Source: Schaalia canis (GTDB lineage Bacteria > Actinomycetota > Actinomycetes > Actinomycetales > Actinomycetaceae). From it: a DNA stretch of 57,200 nt. Each line of letters begins with the position of its first letter. Within the stretch, counting starts at the first letter, position 1. The position numbers and the translations under genes were made by a program. Where the stretch lies: positions 1 to 57,200 of the forward strand of contig NZ_RQZF01000014.1 of NCBI RefSeq assembly GCF_003858455.1, in the 5' to 3' direction. The notes under the pieces are model-generated. The model was not told the origin of the DNA and ran no database searches. It saw only the letters and a list, made by a program, of their open reading frames with translations. Positions 1 through 9,800 of the stretch are shown here, piece after piece.

Positions 1-2
1 CA

Positions 3-1031
3 AGCCAACCATCCAGCGCACGCCTAGCATCCAGCACCATCGAATACCTGGCCAACCGCACCCAAGGCATGGACTCAGCAGGCAACCCCCTGATCTTCCA
101 CAACGATGACGAGAAGATCCTGCCCGGCACGGTCGGAAAAACTGGCATCAACAAGCTTGTGCATATCCTGGGCACACACATGCTTTCAGTGGAAGAAGCA
201 ATCCGATACGGTGATGACTACAAATCTGCCATCGGGGCTTCTGAGACTATCGGGCGTGATGATTACGGAAGCATGACCAACATCCCGCGATTCAATAGGC
301 CAGATTTATTGACGCTAATGAAGCCTGTTGTTTCGTCGGACGAGGGACTGCGTGCTCTGCGTCAGGCTGTGACGAACTATCAGGATTTGCATTTCGCTGT
401 GGTTCTGCGGGATCACTATGGTAAACCTTCCTATGATCAGGCCCTGAAGCACGCGCTTGGAACAGATGCCAAGCTTGAGGGCTTTTTCATTGACCAGATC
501 GCAGAGGCGCGCATTGATGCGATGAAAACTAAGGCTGACCTCGCGCAATACTGGATTGATCTAGGAAAAGATATCTCAGGCAACCTTCCCTTCTCGGACA
601 TCCCAGTTGCCGGGAACTTCGCTGGGTTCTTGGCAGACCGCTCCTTGAGTGAGCTTGAAAGAAGTGTTCTTGGGAACATAGAGCATGAAGAATCAGCAGA
701 ACGCCTCACCGCTGAACTCTTGGCCCAGGATGCCTTGCGTGCGCGAAAGGGCGCGATCGTCGGTGCTCTGAACGAAGCAGGCATCATCGATCATGACTTA
801 GTCGTCCAGTTCTGCACCGACACCGATATGCCAACACGCGATGCACACGCCTGGCTTCAGTCCGATTTCCCATCCGTTGATGTGACAGAGCAAGACATCC
901 CTGATGAGAGGATGCGCTCGTCAGAGGAAGTCAGAAGGCAAAAGATCATTGATCGTATTGCCGGTAGGTACTTCGATCTACACGACTACACTCAGGACTA
1001 CGAGACAGCTTTCGAAGGATTCTTCAAATGA
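3..1031 (+). CDS. DUF6571-like hypothetical protein, 5' end cut by window
   Basis: The first ATG in this frame is at 69, but the frame is open back to position 3 with protein-like sequence, so the gene very probably begins outside the window. The visible part is about 343 residues: mostly helical, with no clear signal peptide or membrane segment. Its layout of short charged helices and a Gly/Pro-rich stretch near the middle (ISGNLPFSDIPVAGNFAGF) resembles actinobacterial DUF6571 proteins, large proteins of unknown role that often sit near secreted or lipoprotein genes. That assignment is by recollection of the family and is tentative. The stop overlaps the start of the following lipoprotein gene by 4 nt (ATGA), so the two are probably co-translated. 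No catalytic motif was recognised. Confidence 0.55.
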   Translation, partial: SQPSSARLASSTIEYLANRTQGMDSAGNPLIFHNDDEKILPGTVGKTGINKLVHILGTHMLSVEEAIRYGDDYKSAIGASETIGRDDYGSMTNIPRFNRPDLLTLMKPVVSSDEGLRALRQAVTNYQDLHFAVVLRDHYGKPSYDQALKHALGTDAKLEGFFIDQIAEARIDAMKTKADLAQYWIDLGKDISGNLPFSDIPVAGNFAGFLADRSLSELERSVLGNIEHEESAERLTAELLAQDALRARKGAIVGALNEAGIIDHDLVVQFCTDTDMPTRDAHAWLQSDFPSVDVTEQDIPDERMRSSEEVRRQKIIDRIAGRYFDLHDYTQDYETAFEGFFK

Positions 1032-1771
1032 AACCCCTTAGTGACAGAGCACGCATGGTGCTGGGCACAGTCTGCGCCGCCCTACTTTTAGGCGGGTCGC
1101 TCAGCGCATGCTCTCACACACCAAACACGAGAAACGCTCCGCCCCGGGTAGAACTCTTAACAGCAGATGAACTCAAAACCGCTGAGCCTGCGGTCCGCGA
1201 AGAGTACTACATTGGTTCTTCAACGAGATGCGGTCCAGATGAAAATGGGAAGCTGCCGTCTGCTCTTGAGAAGACTCCAAATGTTACCTATTTTGAACAA
1301 GATGAACGGCGAATCATCATTGGGGTCTGGGATGAAGAAGACTCACGCCCTTCACAGACACTTGAGGATATCGTAAACGGCATAACGCATGACAAGTGCC
1401 GATTGGGGAAAGCCTACTTCACGGCTTTGGGGGAGAAATATAGCTCCAGCCAATGGCGCGTGGATCCGCTCAATTTTGGCCAAGATGTCGTGGCCTTCCG
1501 CGCCATAGAGTGGGCGGTTCGTCCTGAAAATCCGGTTCCTCCAGCGCCGGTGAAACGCGAAGGCGTAGAGGTGTACTCGACTGCGCGTGCTTATGGGATC
1601 GTTGACGGCAAACTCGTCATGGTCCGAATAGACGACACTACCGTTGAACCCCCAAGCGAGGCAGAACTGCGCGCCCTATGGAACGCCCAAGCAGGTAAAG
1701 TCCTCTACCTTGACGGCCTCGAACACGCTCAAGAACTCCTCACACCCCAAAGCGAACAAACAAACAAGTAA
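1028..1771 (+). CDS. Putative lipoprotein
   Basis: A 247-residue protein with a lipoprotein signal peptide: positive N-terminus, hydrophobic run, then the lipobox LSAC with the lipidated cysteine at residue 28. It should be exported and tethered to the outer face of the membrane. The mature part is about 220 residues, mostly soluble, and holds a few cysteines (CGPDE near residue 68, and DKCRLG). I recognise no family. The start codon overlaps the upstream stop by 4 nt, so it is translationally coupled to the DUF6571-like gene and may act with it. Small lipoproteins downstream of such genes are common in actinobacteria, but no function can be given. Confidence 0.75.
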   Translation: MKPLSDRARMVLGTVCAALLLGGSLSACSHTPNTRNAPPRVELLTADELKTAEPAVREEYYIGSSTRCGPDENGKLPSALEKTPNVTYFEQDERRIIIGVWDEEDSRPSQTLEDIVNGITHDKCRLGKAYFTALGEKYSSSQWRVDPLNFGQDVVAFRAIEWAVRPENPVPPAPVKREGVEVYSTARAYGIVDGKLVMVRIDDTTVEPPSEAELRALWNAQAGKVLYLDGLEHAQELLTPQSEQTNK

Positions 1772-2235
1772 GAGGCCAAGCTAGGCTTGACCACCCAACA
1801 CCAGGCCTTGCCCTCCCACCTCACATGCGGACAGCCTCGCCAACCCCTGCGCCCTCGCCACTTGACAAACAGCAAAGAGATACCGCAAAACATTGAACCA
1901 GGACCTGGGTCCCACAATTCAGAGCATGCTCACCCCACACCAGTTCACCAGGATCACGATTGAGGCATGCCCGACTCCGCAGCACGGTTATCCGTTGGTT
2001 TCGAACTCTATTGTTCCGAATCCTTCTGCGACACGAACGGGAGCATCATGACCCTTCCCAAGCGCCTTTTTCACCTCTTCAGCGCCGGGGATTGCTTCCC
2101 CGCCCGTAGCGCCGCCGCGACAAACACCCCGACCAGACGGCATCCCACTTTGCCGAGTCTTTGAAACATCATGGTCTTTGCCCTATTATGATCCGATTCT
2201 TCTTCAGGGCAGCCTCGATCACTCTGCCACTGGCC
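1772..2235. other. Intergenic stretch, nothing recognised
   Basis: About 460 bp between the lipoprotein stop and the cysS stop (convergent genes). Short open frames exist on both strands, but none has a credible ribosome site or a protein-like composition. No tRNA or strong terminator hairpin was found by eye. Confidence 0.5.
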
Positions 2236-3684
2236 TTACGCCAGATGCCAGCTTGCTCCTTCGCGGCCGTCCTCAACGATCACACCGGCGGCAGCCAGAC
2301 GATCACGCAGGGCGTCAGCCCTCGCCCAGTCCTTTTCGGCGCGCGCCTGAGCGCGTTCCTCAATGACGGCTTTCACCAGCGCATCAAGGGCATCAAACTG
2401 CGCTGAATCTGCACCGGCTCCGCCCTCGTCCTTCCACTGCGGGGACACGGGATCCAAGCCGAGCACGTCAAGCATCGAACGCACAAGAAGTTGTTCGCGG
2501 CGAGCAGCCTCCACATCACGGGCCTCCACTGCCACGTTTCCGGCCTTCATATGCTCATAAATGACCGCGAGCGCACCGGCAACATTGAGGTCGTCATCCA
2601 TGGCGGCACTGAAGGCTTCGGGAAGCTCTGCCGGGGTCAGCGCCTGCACCTCGTCGATGGGCACTTCGCCAGCAACATCAATGGTGCGCTCAACGAAGGC
2701 ACTGACCTTCGCCCATGCTGCCGCTGCTGCGGGGAGCGTTTCCGGCCCCCATTCGATGGAGGATCGGTGGTGCACGGTGGACAGGGCCCAGCGGACGGCG
2801 GCTGCGGGAGCCTCGGCGGTCAGAGTCTCCACAGAGAGCACATTGCCCAGGGACTTCGACATTTTTTCGCCCTTGGTGGTCACCCACGCGTTATGCACCC
2901 ACATGCGGGCAAAGCCCCACCCTGCCCCATGAGACTGCGCCTGCTCGTTCTCGTGGTGGGGGAAACGCAGGTCAATACCGCCACCGTGAATATCAAACTC
3001 TTCACCCAGGTAACGCTTGGACATAGCCGAGCATTCCAGGTGCCAACCTGGGCGGCCCCTCCCCCACGGGGAATCCCACGAGGCATCCGCCGGTTCGCTG
3101 GGTTTCACGGCTTTCCACAGTGCGAAGTCACGCGGGTCGCGTTTGCCGGCCTCCACAGCCTCGTCAATCTGAGCGTCATCTTCGGTGGAGAGCATGTCGT
3201 CAAGCTTTTGGCGGGTGAGGGAGCCGTAATCGGCTTGCGAGCGCACGTCGAAATAGACATTGCCTTGCCCGTCAGCGTAGGCGTGACCGGCCTCCATCAA
3301 GCGTGCAATCAGGTCGATTTGTTCGGGGATGTGCCCGGTTGCTCGGGGCGCCACGGTGGGCGGAAGGACGCCGAGCGTGGCATAGGCGGCATCAAATTCG
3401 CGTTCGAAGCGTGTCGCCCACGCCCACCACTGCCATCCGGCCTCGGCGGACTTGGTGAGGATCTTGTCGTCAATGTCGGTGACGTTGCGAACGTAGGTAA
3501 CGCTCATGCCGTAGCGACGCACCCAACGGATCAGGGCGTCGAAGGCGACAGCACTACGCAGGTGCCCCACGTGGGGGGAGCCCTGCACGGTCGCGCCACA
3601 CAGGTAAATGCCAACGTGACCGGGGGTGACCGGTTCGAGGGGTTGGAGGCGGGCGGACTTGGAGTCGTACAGGTGTAGTGCCAT
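2236..3684 (-). CDS. cysS: Cysteinyl-tRNA synthetase
   Basis: Charges tRNA-Cys with cysteine in the cytoplasm; class I aminoacyl-tRNA synthetase. The 482-residue length is normal for the family. Class I signatures are present: the HIGH-type motif as HVGH (in GSPHVGHLRSAV) near the N-terminus and KMSKS in GEKMSKSLGN. The zinc site is visible as the Cys of YLCGATV, the Cys of HLECSAM and the HHENE segment. I chose the ATG at 3684 (MALHLYDSK); the frame stays open further upstream, but that would run into the preceding gene. The start lies 11 bp after the hmuV stop, so cysS is probably transcribed with the heme importer. In mycobacteria cysS follows carD-ispD-ispF; here the heme genes separate it from ispF. 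Confidence 0.96.
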   Translation of the reverse strand: MALHLYDSKSARLQPLEPVTPGHVGIYLCGATVQGSPHVGHLRSAVAFDALIRWVRRYGMSVTYVRNVTDIDDKILTKSAEAGWQWWAWATRFEREFDAAYATLGVLPPTVAPRATGHIPEQIDLIARLMEAGHAYADGQGNVYFDVRSQADYGSLTRQKLDDMLSTEDDAQIDEAVEAGKRDPRDFALWKAVKPSEPADASWDSPWGRGRPGWHLECSAMSKRYLGEEFDIHGGGIDLRFPHHENEQAQSHGAGWGFARMWVHNAWVTTKGEKMSKSLGNVLSVETLTAEAPAAAVRWALSTVHHRSSIEWGPETLPAAAAAWAKVSAFVERTIDVAGEVPIDEVQALTPAELPEAFSAAMDDDLNVAGALAVIYEHMKAGNVAVEARDVEAARREQLLVRSMLDVLGLDPVSPQWKDEGGAGADSAQFDALDALVKAVIEERAQARAEKDWARADALRDRLAAAGVIVEDGREGASWHLA

Positions 3685-3694
3685 GCTCTCTATC

Positions 3695-4507
3695 TTAGTG
3701 GCGCACCTGCTGGGGCAGAACCACGAGGCGCCCGTCGTGAACGGTGGCGACCTCAATGGGCCATTCGTAGACGCGGCTGAGTAGCTCCCCGGTCAAGACC
3801 TCTGTGGGCGGGCCAAAAGCGGCGATACCCCCCTTTTCCATGAGGGCGATTTTGTCGCAGTAGGTGCCCGCTAACTGCAGGTCGTGCATGACGGCCACCA
3901 CCGCGTGCCCAGCTTGGGCCAGCTCACGGCAGACCTGCATGGTGCGTTCCTGGTGGGCAATATCGAGGGCGGCTGTGGGTTCATCAAGGTAGACCAGCCC
4001 CGTTTCTTGGGCGAGGACGCGCGCGAAGGTGACGCGGGCTTTTTCGCCACCTGACAGGTGGGTGACTTCGCGGTCCTGAAGGGCCGTAACGTCGGTTTGC
4101 TCCATGGCTCGCGCAACGGCGGCCTCGTCAGTGTGAGTGTCCGTGTCCCAGCAGTGGCGGGCCATGGCGACAATGTCGCGCACCAGGTATGAGAAGGGGA
4201 ACTCAATGGTTTGAGGCATGACGGCGCGTAGTTGAGCGAGCTCCTTGCGGCTGTGCTCCTCGATGGGGCGCTGCCCGTAGCGGATGGTGCCTGCTTGAGG
4301 GTGGAGATCGCCAGCCATAATGCCCACCAAGGTGGACTTGCCGGTGCCATTGGGGCCCAGCAGGCCCACCACCTGGCCGAACTCAACGCTGAGGCTGACG
4401 TCGTGGAGGATTTGGCGCGTGCCGTAGGAGAAGCTGATGTGCTCCGCCGTCACTGCGGGTGTGGAGAGTGCGGGCGCTGATGCGTCTCGTTCGTTTGCGG
4501 GCGTCAT
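3695..4507 (-). CDS. hmuV: Heme ABC transporter ATP-binding protein
   Basis: The 270-residue ATPase subunit that powers uptake of heme (or a ferric siderophore) through the adjacent permease. Walker A is GLLGPNGTGKST, the signature is LSGGEKARVTFARVLAQ, Walker B is LVYLDEPTAALD, and the switch histidine is in VMHDL. It belongs to the FecE/BtuD/HmuV branch of ABC ATPases. The ATG directly follows the permease stop (TAAATG), with a good ribosome site (GAGGAGG) inside the end of hmuU. The heme assignment rests on the neighbouring HtaA-domain receptor; from the ATPase alone, siderophore or cobalamin uptake would be equally possible. Confidence 0.88.
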   Translation of the reverse strand: MTPANERDASAPALSTPAVTAEHISFSYGTRQILHDVSLSVEFGQVVGLLGPNGTGKSTLVGIMAGDLHPQAGTIRYGQRPIEEHSRKELAQLRAVMPQTIEFPFSYLVRDIVAMARHCWDTDTHTDEAAVARAMEQTDVTALQDREVTHLSGGEKARVTFARVLAQETGLVYLDEPTAALDIAHQERTMQVCRELAQAGHAVVAVMHDLQLAGTYCDKIALMEKGGIAAFGPPTEVLTGELLSRVYEWPIEVATVHDGRLVVLPQQVRH

Positions 4508-5611
4508 TTAGTGTCCTCCTCGTTGCAGGCGGGCACGCAGAAGCATGAAGAAGGTTGGCCCACCCACCAGCGCGGTGAAGATGCCGATGGGAAGGTCTGC
4601 GAAGGGGATGATGGTGCGTGCAGCGAGGTCTGACAGGGTGACCAGCAGGGCTCCGGCCAGCATGGCTCCGGGAATGAGTACGCGATTCAGCGGACCCAAA
4701 GCCAGGCGCATGACGTGGGGAACGATCAGGCCAACGAAGGCGATCACGCCCGCGTAAGAGACGGCTGCGGCGGTCAGCAGGGTTGACAGGGTGATGGCCG
4801 CCAGTCGCAGTGCCTGCACGTTAATGCCGACGTGTCCGGCGGCGCGCTCTCCCAAAGAGAGGGTGTCGAGGCGCTGTGCCAGGGCGAAGGCCCACAGGAT
4901 TCCGATGGTGACAACCACGGCCACCGTCCACACCTGGGCCCACACCGTGCCGTTGAGGGACCCCATCTGCCAAAAGACAATGTGGTCGCGGGCGGTGGTG
5001 GGCGCAATATAGGTGGCGATCGAAGCCAACGCGGTACACACGGCGGTCACAGCAATACCCGTCAGCACCAGGGTGACAACATCAGCTTTGCCGTTGGAGC
5101 GTGACAGGAGGTAAACCACCATCGCTGCCAGCAAACCGGAGAGGAACGCTGCGGCGGGCACGGCGAAACCGGCCAGAGCCTGTGGGATGAATACCATTGC
5201 GAGGGCCGCGCCAACCGATGCGCCCGAGGAGACGCCGATAATGCCCGGTTCTGCCAGGGGGTTGGAAAAGACAGCCTGCATGACCGCGCCAGCGACCGCC
5301 AGTGCTGCGCCCACCAGGAGTCCCAAGACAATGCGTGGGAAGCGAATATTCCACAGGGTTGAGAACGCCAGCGTGTCTTGGGGGTACTCTGTCAGCCCCA
5401 GGGGTGCGAAGGATGAGCGCAGGACGTCACTCACGCTCACCTGATATTGGCCCAGCAGTGCCGAGGCCAAAGTGGAGGCCACCAGTCCCACGATGACCAC
5501 GCTCATGGTGATGACCATACGCACCCGGCGCCGCTCGAATCCCAGCAGTGTGGGCGCCGCTGAGGTGCGCGTGGTGGCGGGGCGCAGTGCAGTCTCGGTC
5601 GCTGCGCTCAT
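4508..5611 (-). CDS. hmuU: Heme ABC transporter permease (FecCD family)
   Basis: A 367-residue polytopic membrane protein of the FecCD/BtuC family with about ten hydrophobic segments. The family signature region lies in the NPLAEPGIIGVSSGASVGAA stretch (about residue 125) and the GLIVPHVMRL segment (about residue 300) that contacts the ATPase. It forms the channel for heme handed over by the lipoprotein HmuT. The start overlaps the hmuT stop by 4 nt and the stop abuts hmuV, so the three are one translation-coupled unit. The substrate is inferred from context. Confidence 0.9.
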   Translation of the reverse strand: MSAATETALRPATTRTSAAPTLLGFERRRVRMVITMSVVIVGLVASTLASALLGQYQVSVSDVLRSSFAPLGLTEYPQDTLAFSTLWNIRFPRIVLGLLVGAALAVAGAVMQAVFSNPLAEPGIIGVSSGASVGAALAMVFIPQALAGFAVPAAAFLSGLLAAMVVYLLSRSNGKADVVTLVLTGIAVTAVCTALASIATYIAPTTARDHIVFWQMGSLNGTVWAQVWTVAVVVTIGILWAFALAQRLDTLSLGERAAGHVGINVQALRLAAITLSTLLTAAAVSYAGVIAFVGLIVPHVMRLALGPLNRVLIPGAMLAGALLVTLSDLAARTIIPFADLPIGIFTALVGGPTFFMLLRARLQRGGH

Positions 5612-6717
5612 TGTTCGTCGTCCACGCCGTAGAGGGCGCGGGCAATAGCAAGCAGGGTGTCACCCGTTTGCGGGCCGAAGGACAGGGAGAGGCCATCGGG
5701 GATGGCGATGATGCGCTGTTTTTGTCCGGCGCGCGTTTCTGCCACGCCCGGGCGGGCCAGCAGTCCGGGAAGCCCTTCGGTGGATTCCAAGCCGGAGGTC
5801 ATGACGAAAATAACTTCCGGGTTGAGGGTGACGAGGGATTCAGCGTTCGCTGGCGATACTCCTCGGATGCCGTTAGCTCCTGCAACGTCACGAGCGCCGA
5901 CGGCTTCAATGAGGGCGGCTGCGCCCTCGTCTTGACCGAGGATGAAGAACACGCCTGCGGTGCCGCGAACATAGAGGAAGGCGGTATCGAGGGGTGTTTC
6001 GGGTGTCCATTCTTTGATCTGTGCGAGGGCGTCGTCAATGCTCTTTTGGGTGCGCTCTGCCAGGGCTTTTCCGGCTTCGTCGGCGCCAATGGCGTGGGCG
6101 ATGGTGCCGATCATGTCATCAATGGTGTCGATGCTGTGATCGGGGTTGATGAGGACGAGGGGAATACCCGATGCGCGGAGTTGATCGAGGGCTTCGGGTG
6201 GGCCAACGGAGCGGTCGGCAATGATGACGGTGGGCTGGAGGGAGAGGATCGCTTCAGCGTTGAGGGTGTGTCCGTTTTCGGTGACGACTGGAAGGTGAGC
6301 GAGCTGCTTTTCCGTTGATGAGATGGTGCGGCCGACGAGTTTATCGCCGTAGCCCAGGCCAATGAGGGTGCGGCTGATTGCGCCGGGTAGGTCAAGGGCG
6401 AGGATCCGCGAAGTGTCCGTAACGGTGACGGAGTTTCCTTCGGCGTCGGTCAGGGTGACGGGGAGTTTTTGGGGGAAGTTTCCTTCGATCGGTGTGGGGT
6501 CGTCGAGGTCAGGAACTTGCGAGAGGCCTTCAAGTGTGCGCGGGTCGGGTAGGTTGACCGTTGTCGCAGTTGAGGCAGATTGGGTGTCCTCAACAGACTG
6601 GGCCTGTGAGGTGGCCGATTGAGCGCTGGCGGCTGCGTCGGCCGGGTGGGTGGGGGTGGTGCAGGCGCCAAGGAGCAGGGCGCAGGCACCGATTGCTGCA
6701 AGAATCCTGGTTTTCAT
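5608..6717 (-). CDS. hmuT: Heme-binding lipoprotein, ABC transporter substrate-binding protein
   Basis: Captures heme at the cell surface and delivers it to HmuUV. The 369-residue protein has a lipoprotein signal (MKTRILAAIGACALLLGAC, lipidated Cys19), a Thr/Ser/Ala-rich spacer, then a class III (helical backbone) periplasmic-binding fold. The fold is recognisable by segments such as ILALDLPGAISRTLIGLGYGDKL, AEAILSLQPTVIIADRSVGP and LNPEVIFVMTSGLE. I chose the ATG at 6717 because GAGGA sits seven bases upstream; the open frame extends 25 codons further without support. A perfect 18-bp inverted repeat lies just upstream, between this gene and the HtaA-domain receptor. The next two genes overlap or abut, forming hmuTUV. 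Confidence 0.9.
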   Translation of the reverse strand: MKTRILAAIGACALLLGACTTPTHPADAAASAQSATSQAQSVEDTQSASTATTVNLPDPRTLEGLSQVPDLDDPTPIEGNFPQKLPVTLTDAEGNSVTVTDTSRILALDLPGAISRTLIGLGYGDKLVGRTISSTEKQLAHLPVVTENGHTLNAEAILSLQPTVIIADRSVGPPEALDQLRASGIPLVLINPDHSIDTIDDMIGTIAHAIGADEAGKALAERTQKSIDDALAQIKEWTPETPLDTAFLYVRGTAGVFFILGQDEGAAALIEAVGARDVAGANGIRGVSPANAESLVTLNPEVIFVMTSGLESTEGLPGLLARPGVAETRAGQKQRIIAIPDGLSLSFGPQTGDTLLAIARALYGVDDEQ

Positions 6718-6733
6718 GTTTTCCTCATGACTG

Positions 6734-6775
6734 TGCGGTGCGGGGTGAAGAATGGGGTCTTCACCCCGCACCGCA
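6734..6775 (-). terminator. Perfect 18-bp stem-loop between the HtaA gene and hmuT
   Basis: Arms 6734-6751 and 6758-6775 are perfect complements with a 6-nt loop. On the transcribed (minus) strand no T-run follows, so it may be a partial terminator, an attenuator or an mRNA-stabilising/processing hairpin rather than a classical terminator. It would let the receptor be made in larger amounts than the ABC importer. Confidence 0.6.
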
Positions 6776-6829
6776 GGGTCTTTACCGCTCACATTTTAGG
6801 TGGTGAGCAGTATTGCGTGATTGTGGCAT

Positions 6830-9800
6830 TCAGTGGTGCTGGCGTGCACGCACGCCGCGTCCTGACATGCCCACTGCTGCTGCACCGAGAGCCAGCACCA
6901 TGAGCGACATCCACACGAGAGCCTGGGCCTCGGTACCGGTGGATGCCAGGCCACGGCCTGCGCCTCCGGCGGTGACGTCACCGAAAGCGTCGTACTCGAT
7001 AAGTTCGCCGGTTTCGGGATCGCAGGCGGTGGCGGGAGCCAGCGACGCGGAGGAGGACATCGGGTCAAGGGCAGTGCCGGCCGCGTAGAAGCCAGCGAAT
7101 GCCTTAGCACCTGTGTCGGTGAGGGTCACCGATGCACCGTCGAAGCTCAGGCCGCTGTCGGAAGCGCTCACGCCGTTGAATCCGAGCGAGGCGAAGGCCA
7201 CGCGACCAAGGTTGAACTTGTTACCGGAGGTATCCGAGCCGGACACCGTCATGTACAGAGTTCCACTGTTGCCATTGATCTGAACAGCGGGGTTACTCAT
7301 GGTGAGATCCAGGATGCCGTTGTGGCCGTAGAACTGGACGGTTCCGCTGTAGTAGATGGTGCCGCTGCCGGTGGAGGTGTTATACAGGCCACCAGAAACG
7401 GGGAAGTTGAAGGTTGAGCCATCCCAGGTGACACCGTTGAGGTTCCACCCACCCTTAGCAATAGAGCCACGAACGTAGGTGGTGAAGGAGCTACGGACAC
7501 CCCATGAGAGGCTGCCGGAGGTAATGCGCTTACGGTGGGGGTCCACCGCACATTCCTTCTTCTGCTTCTTCACATCCGGCGTACCGCCGTTGGCGTTAGG
7601 CTGCTTCGTCGTGGGATCCTCGTTCTTCTTCGGGCCATCCTTTGTCGAATCATCCGTGGCGTTGTTGTCCGTGGATCCGTCACCGGTCTTGGGGGTCTCC
7701 ACAGGGGCACCTGCAGAAATGGTGATCGGGTCGAAGTCGCTGGCACCCTCGGCGTAGAAGCCACCAAAAGCCACGGAGCCTTCCTTCGTGAGCGTGAGCT
7801 TGGCGAAGGTGATGGTGGCGTCCTTTCCGGTGCCCTTGACAACGGGGGCGGAGAGGGTGGCGAGGGTGACGCGGCGCAGTTGCGGCGCAGCCTTTCCTTC
7901 GGCAGCCTTCTTCAGGGCTTCAGGGTTGCCCAGAAGCGCCATGTCCTTGGCGTCGTAGGGACGGGAGGCAACGTCTGCAACCAGGGTCCAGGTGTTGCCG
8001 CTTCGGACGATCTCAGGGTTGGCGATGGTGATGTCCAGCAGGCCGTGGTGTCCGGTGAAGTGGACCTTACCGGCGAAGCGGGAACCAGCGTAGTTGGCGA
8101 GGTCAACGCCCACACCCTTAGGGCTGGGGAAGTTGAATTCGCCGGTGGCGCCTTCAGAGAGGGTCCAGGAGCCCTTTGCGAGGCCCTTGAGGTAGCTGCG
8201 GAACTGTTCGCGGACACCCCAGGTCAGTGTGGGTGAGAACTTCTGAGGAGTGGTGTCAGCGGAGGAGTTGTCCTTTGGCTGCTCACCCTTCGGGTTTTCC
8301 TTGGGGTCCTCGGTCTTGGGCTGCTCACCCTTCGGGTTTTCCTTGGGGTCTTCGGTCTTGGGCTGCTGGTCCTTCGGGGTGTCCTTGGGAGCGTCTGCAG
8401 CGCGCAGCGACACGGTCAGTGCGTCAAGCGCACGGTTTCCTGCCTTATAGAAACCACCGAAAGCCTGAGCGCCCTGTTCGGTGAGTTCCACCGAGGAGAA
8501 GCTCACCGTTGCACCCGTTGAGGTGTGGGCGAGGTTCATTCCGCCAAGGTTGGCCAGGTGGACGCGTGCAGGTGCGGGAGCGTCTGTCGAGGATGCTGCC
8601 GCGCGCAGGGAGGAGCCAGGACGTGCGCCAGGCATGGCGAAGGGGCGGGAGGCAACATCAGCCATGAGCTTCCATGCCTGGCCCTCACGCACGATTGCCG
8701 GGTTAGCGATCGTGAGATCAAGCAGGCCACCATGTCCAAGGAAACGTACCTTGCCCTTGAACTCTGCGCCCGTGAAGTTACCGTGGGCAAGGGTTGCACC
8801 GTCAGCCAAGGGGAAGACGAAGCGGCCGGTGGCGCCTTCGGAGACCTCAACCTTGCCGTGAGCAATGGGTCCGGTGACGTAGTCGAGGAAGCTCTTGCGG
8901 ATACCCCAGTTCAGGTCAGCGGTGTATTTCTTCCCTGCATCAGCCTGAGGGGGAGCGGGAGTTTGTGGCTCATCCGCCTTCTTGTCTGCTGCGAGGGTTT
9001 CTTCCAGGGTGCGGGGGTTCATCGCCTGTGCTTCTTGACCGGCGGCGGGCTTGTCCTTGAGTTTGCTTCCCAAGGATTCGAGTCCAGTCCAATCAGAGAA
9101 GCGGTTACCGCTGACGTGCAGCGAGGTGAACCATTCCTGGCTTGCGGCCGGCCATGTGGCGAAGGTCGAAGGATCGGTGATGAAGTTGTTGGCAACGTTG
9201 ATCTTCTGCATGGCGCGCATCCTCTTCAGAGGCGTCACGTCAGAGATGCGGTTGTCATTGAGGTAGAGCTCGCGAGTGTGGAAGTTTTCTCCCAGGGGGG
9301 AGATGTCCTCGATACGGTTGTTCGCAAAGTTAAGGATGCGCAGGTTTTCAGATCCTACGGGCAGTCCGGCGATGTCCTTGATCTTGTTGTTCGCGGCTTC
9401 GATCGTTCCCAGGTTTTCAAGCTTCTTGAAATTCGGGATCGTCGTGATCGCATTGTTGGAGACGCGGAGCGTCTCAAGCTTGGTCAAATCAGCCAAAGGC
9501 GACAGATCGGTGATTGCATTGTTGTCGAGCTCGACAGTATGCAGCTTGTTCAATCCAGCCAGAGGTGCCAGGTCGACGATTGCGTTGTGAGAGAACTTGA
9601 TGGATGCCAGGTTCTTGGCACCTTCGAGGCCCTGCAGAGAGCGAATCTTCTGCTCGTCGGTTTTGTTGATACCGATGCACTGCATGGACTGAAGGGTCTG
9701 GATGACCTTATTCGTGATGGGGGTTGAATCCTTCAGATCAAGCTCCCAGCGAATGCAGTGAGCCAATGTAGGGTCAGGAACGTTGACGTCAACGATTGCT

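Noticed and set aside
1967-2164. Possible tRNA-like segment or small gene near GGTTTCGAAC
   Set aside because: The T-loop-like string is not accompanied by matching acceptor, D and anticodon arms, and the short open frame has no ribosome site.
2491-3678. 395-codon open frame on the plus strand opposite cysS
   Set aside because: Antisense to a gene with HIGH, KMSKS and zinc motifs; no supporting features.
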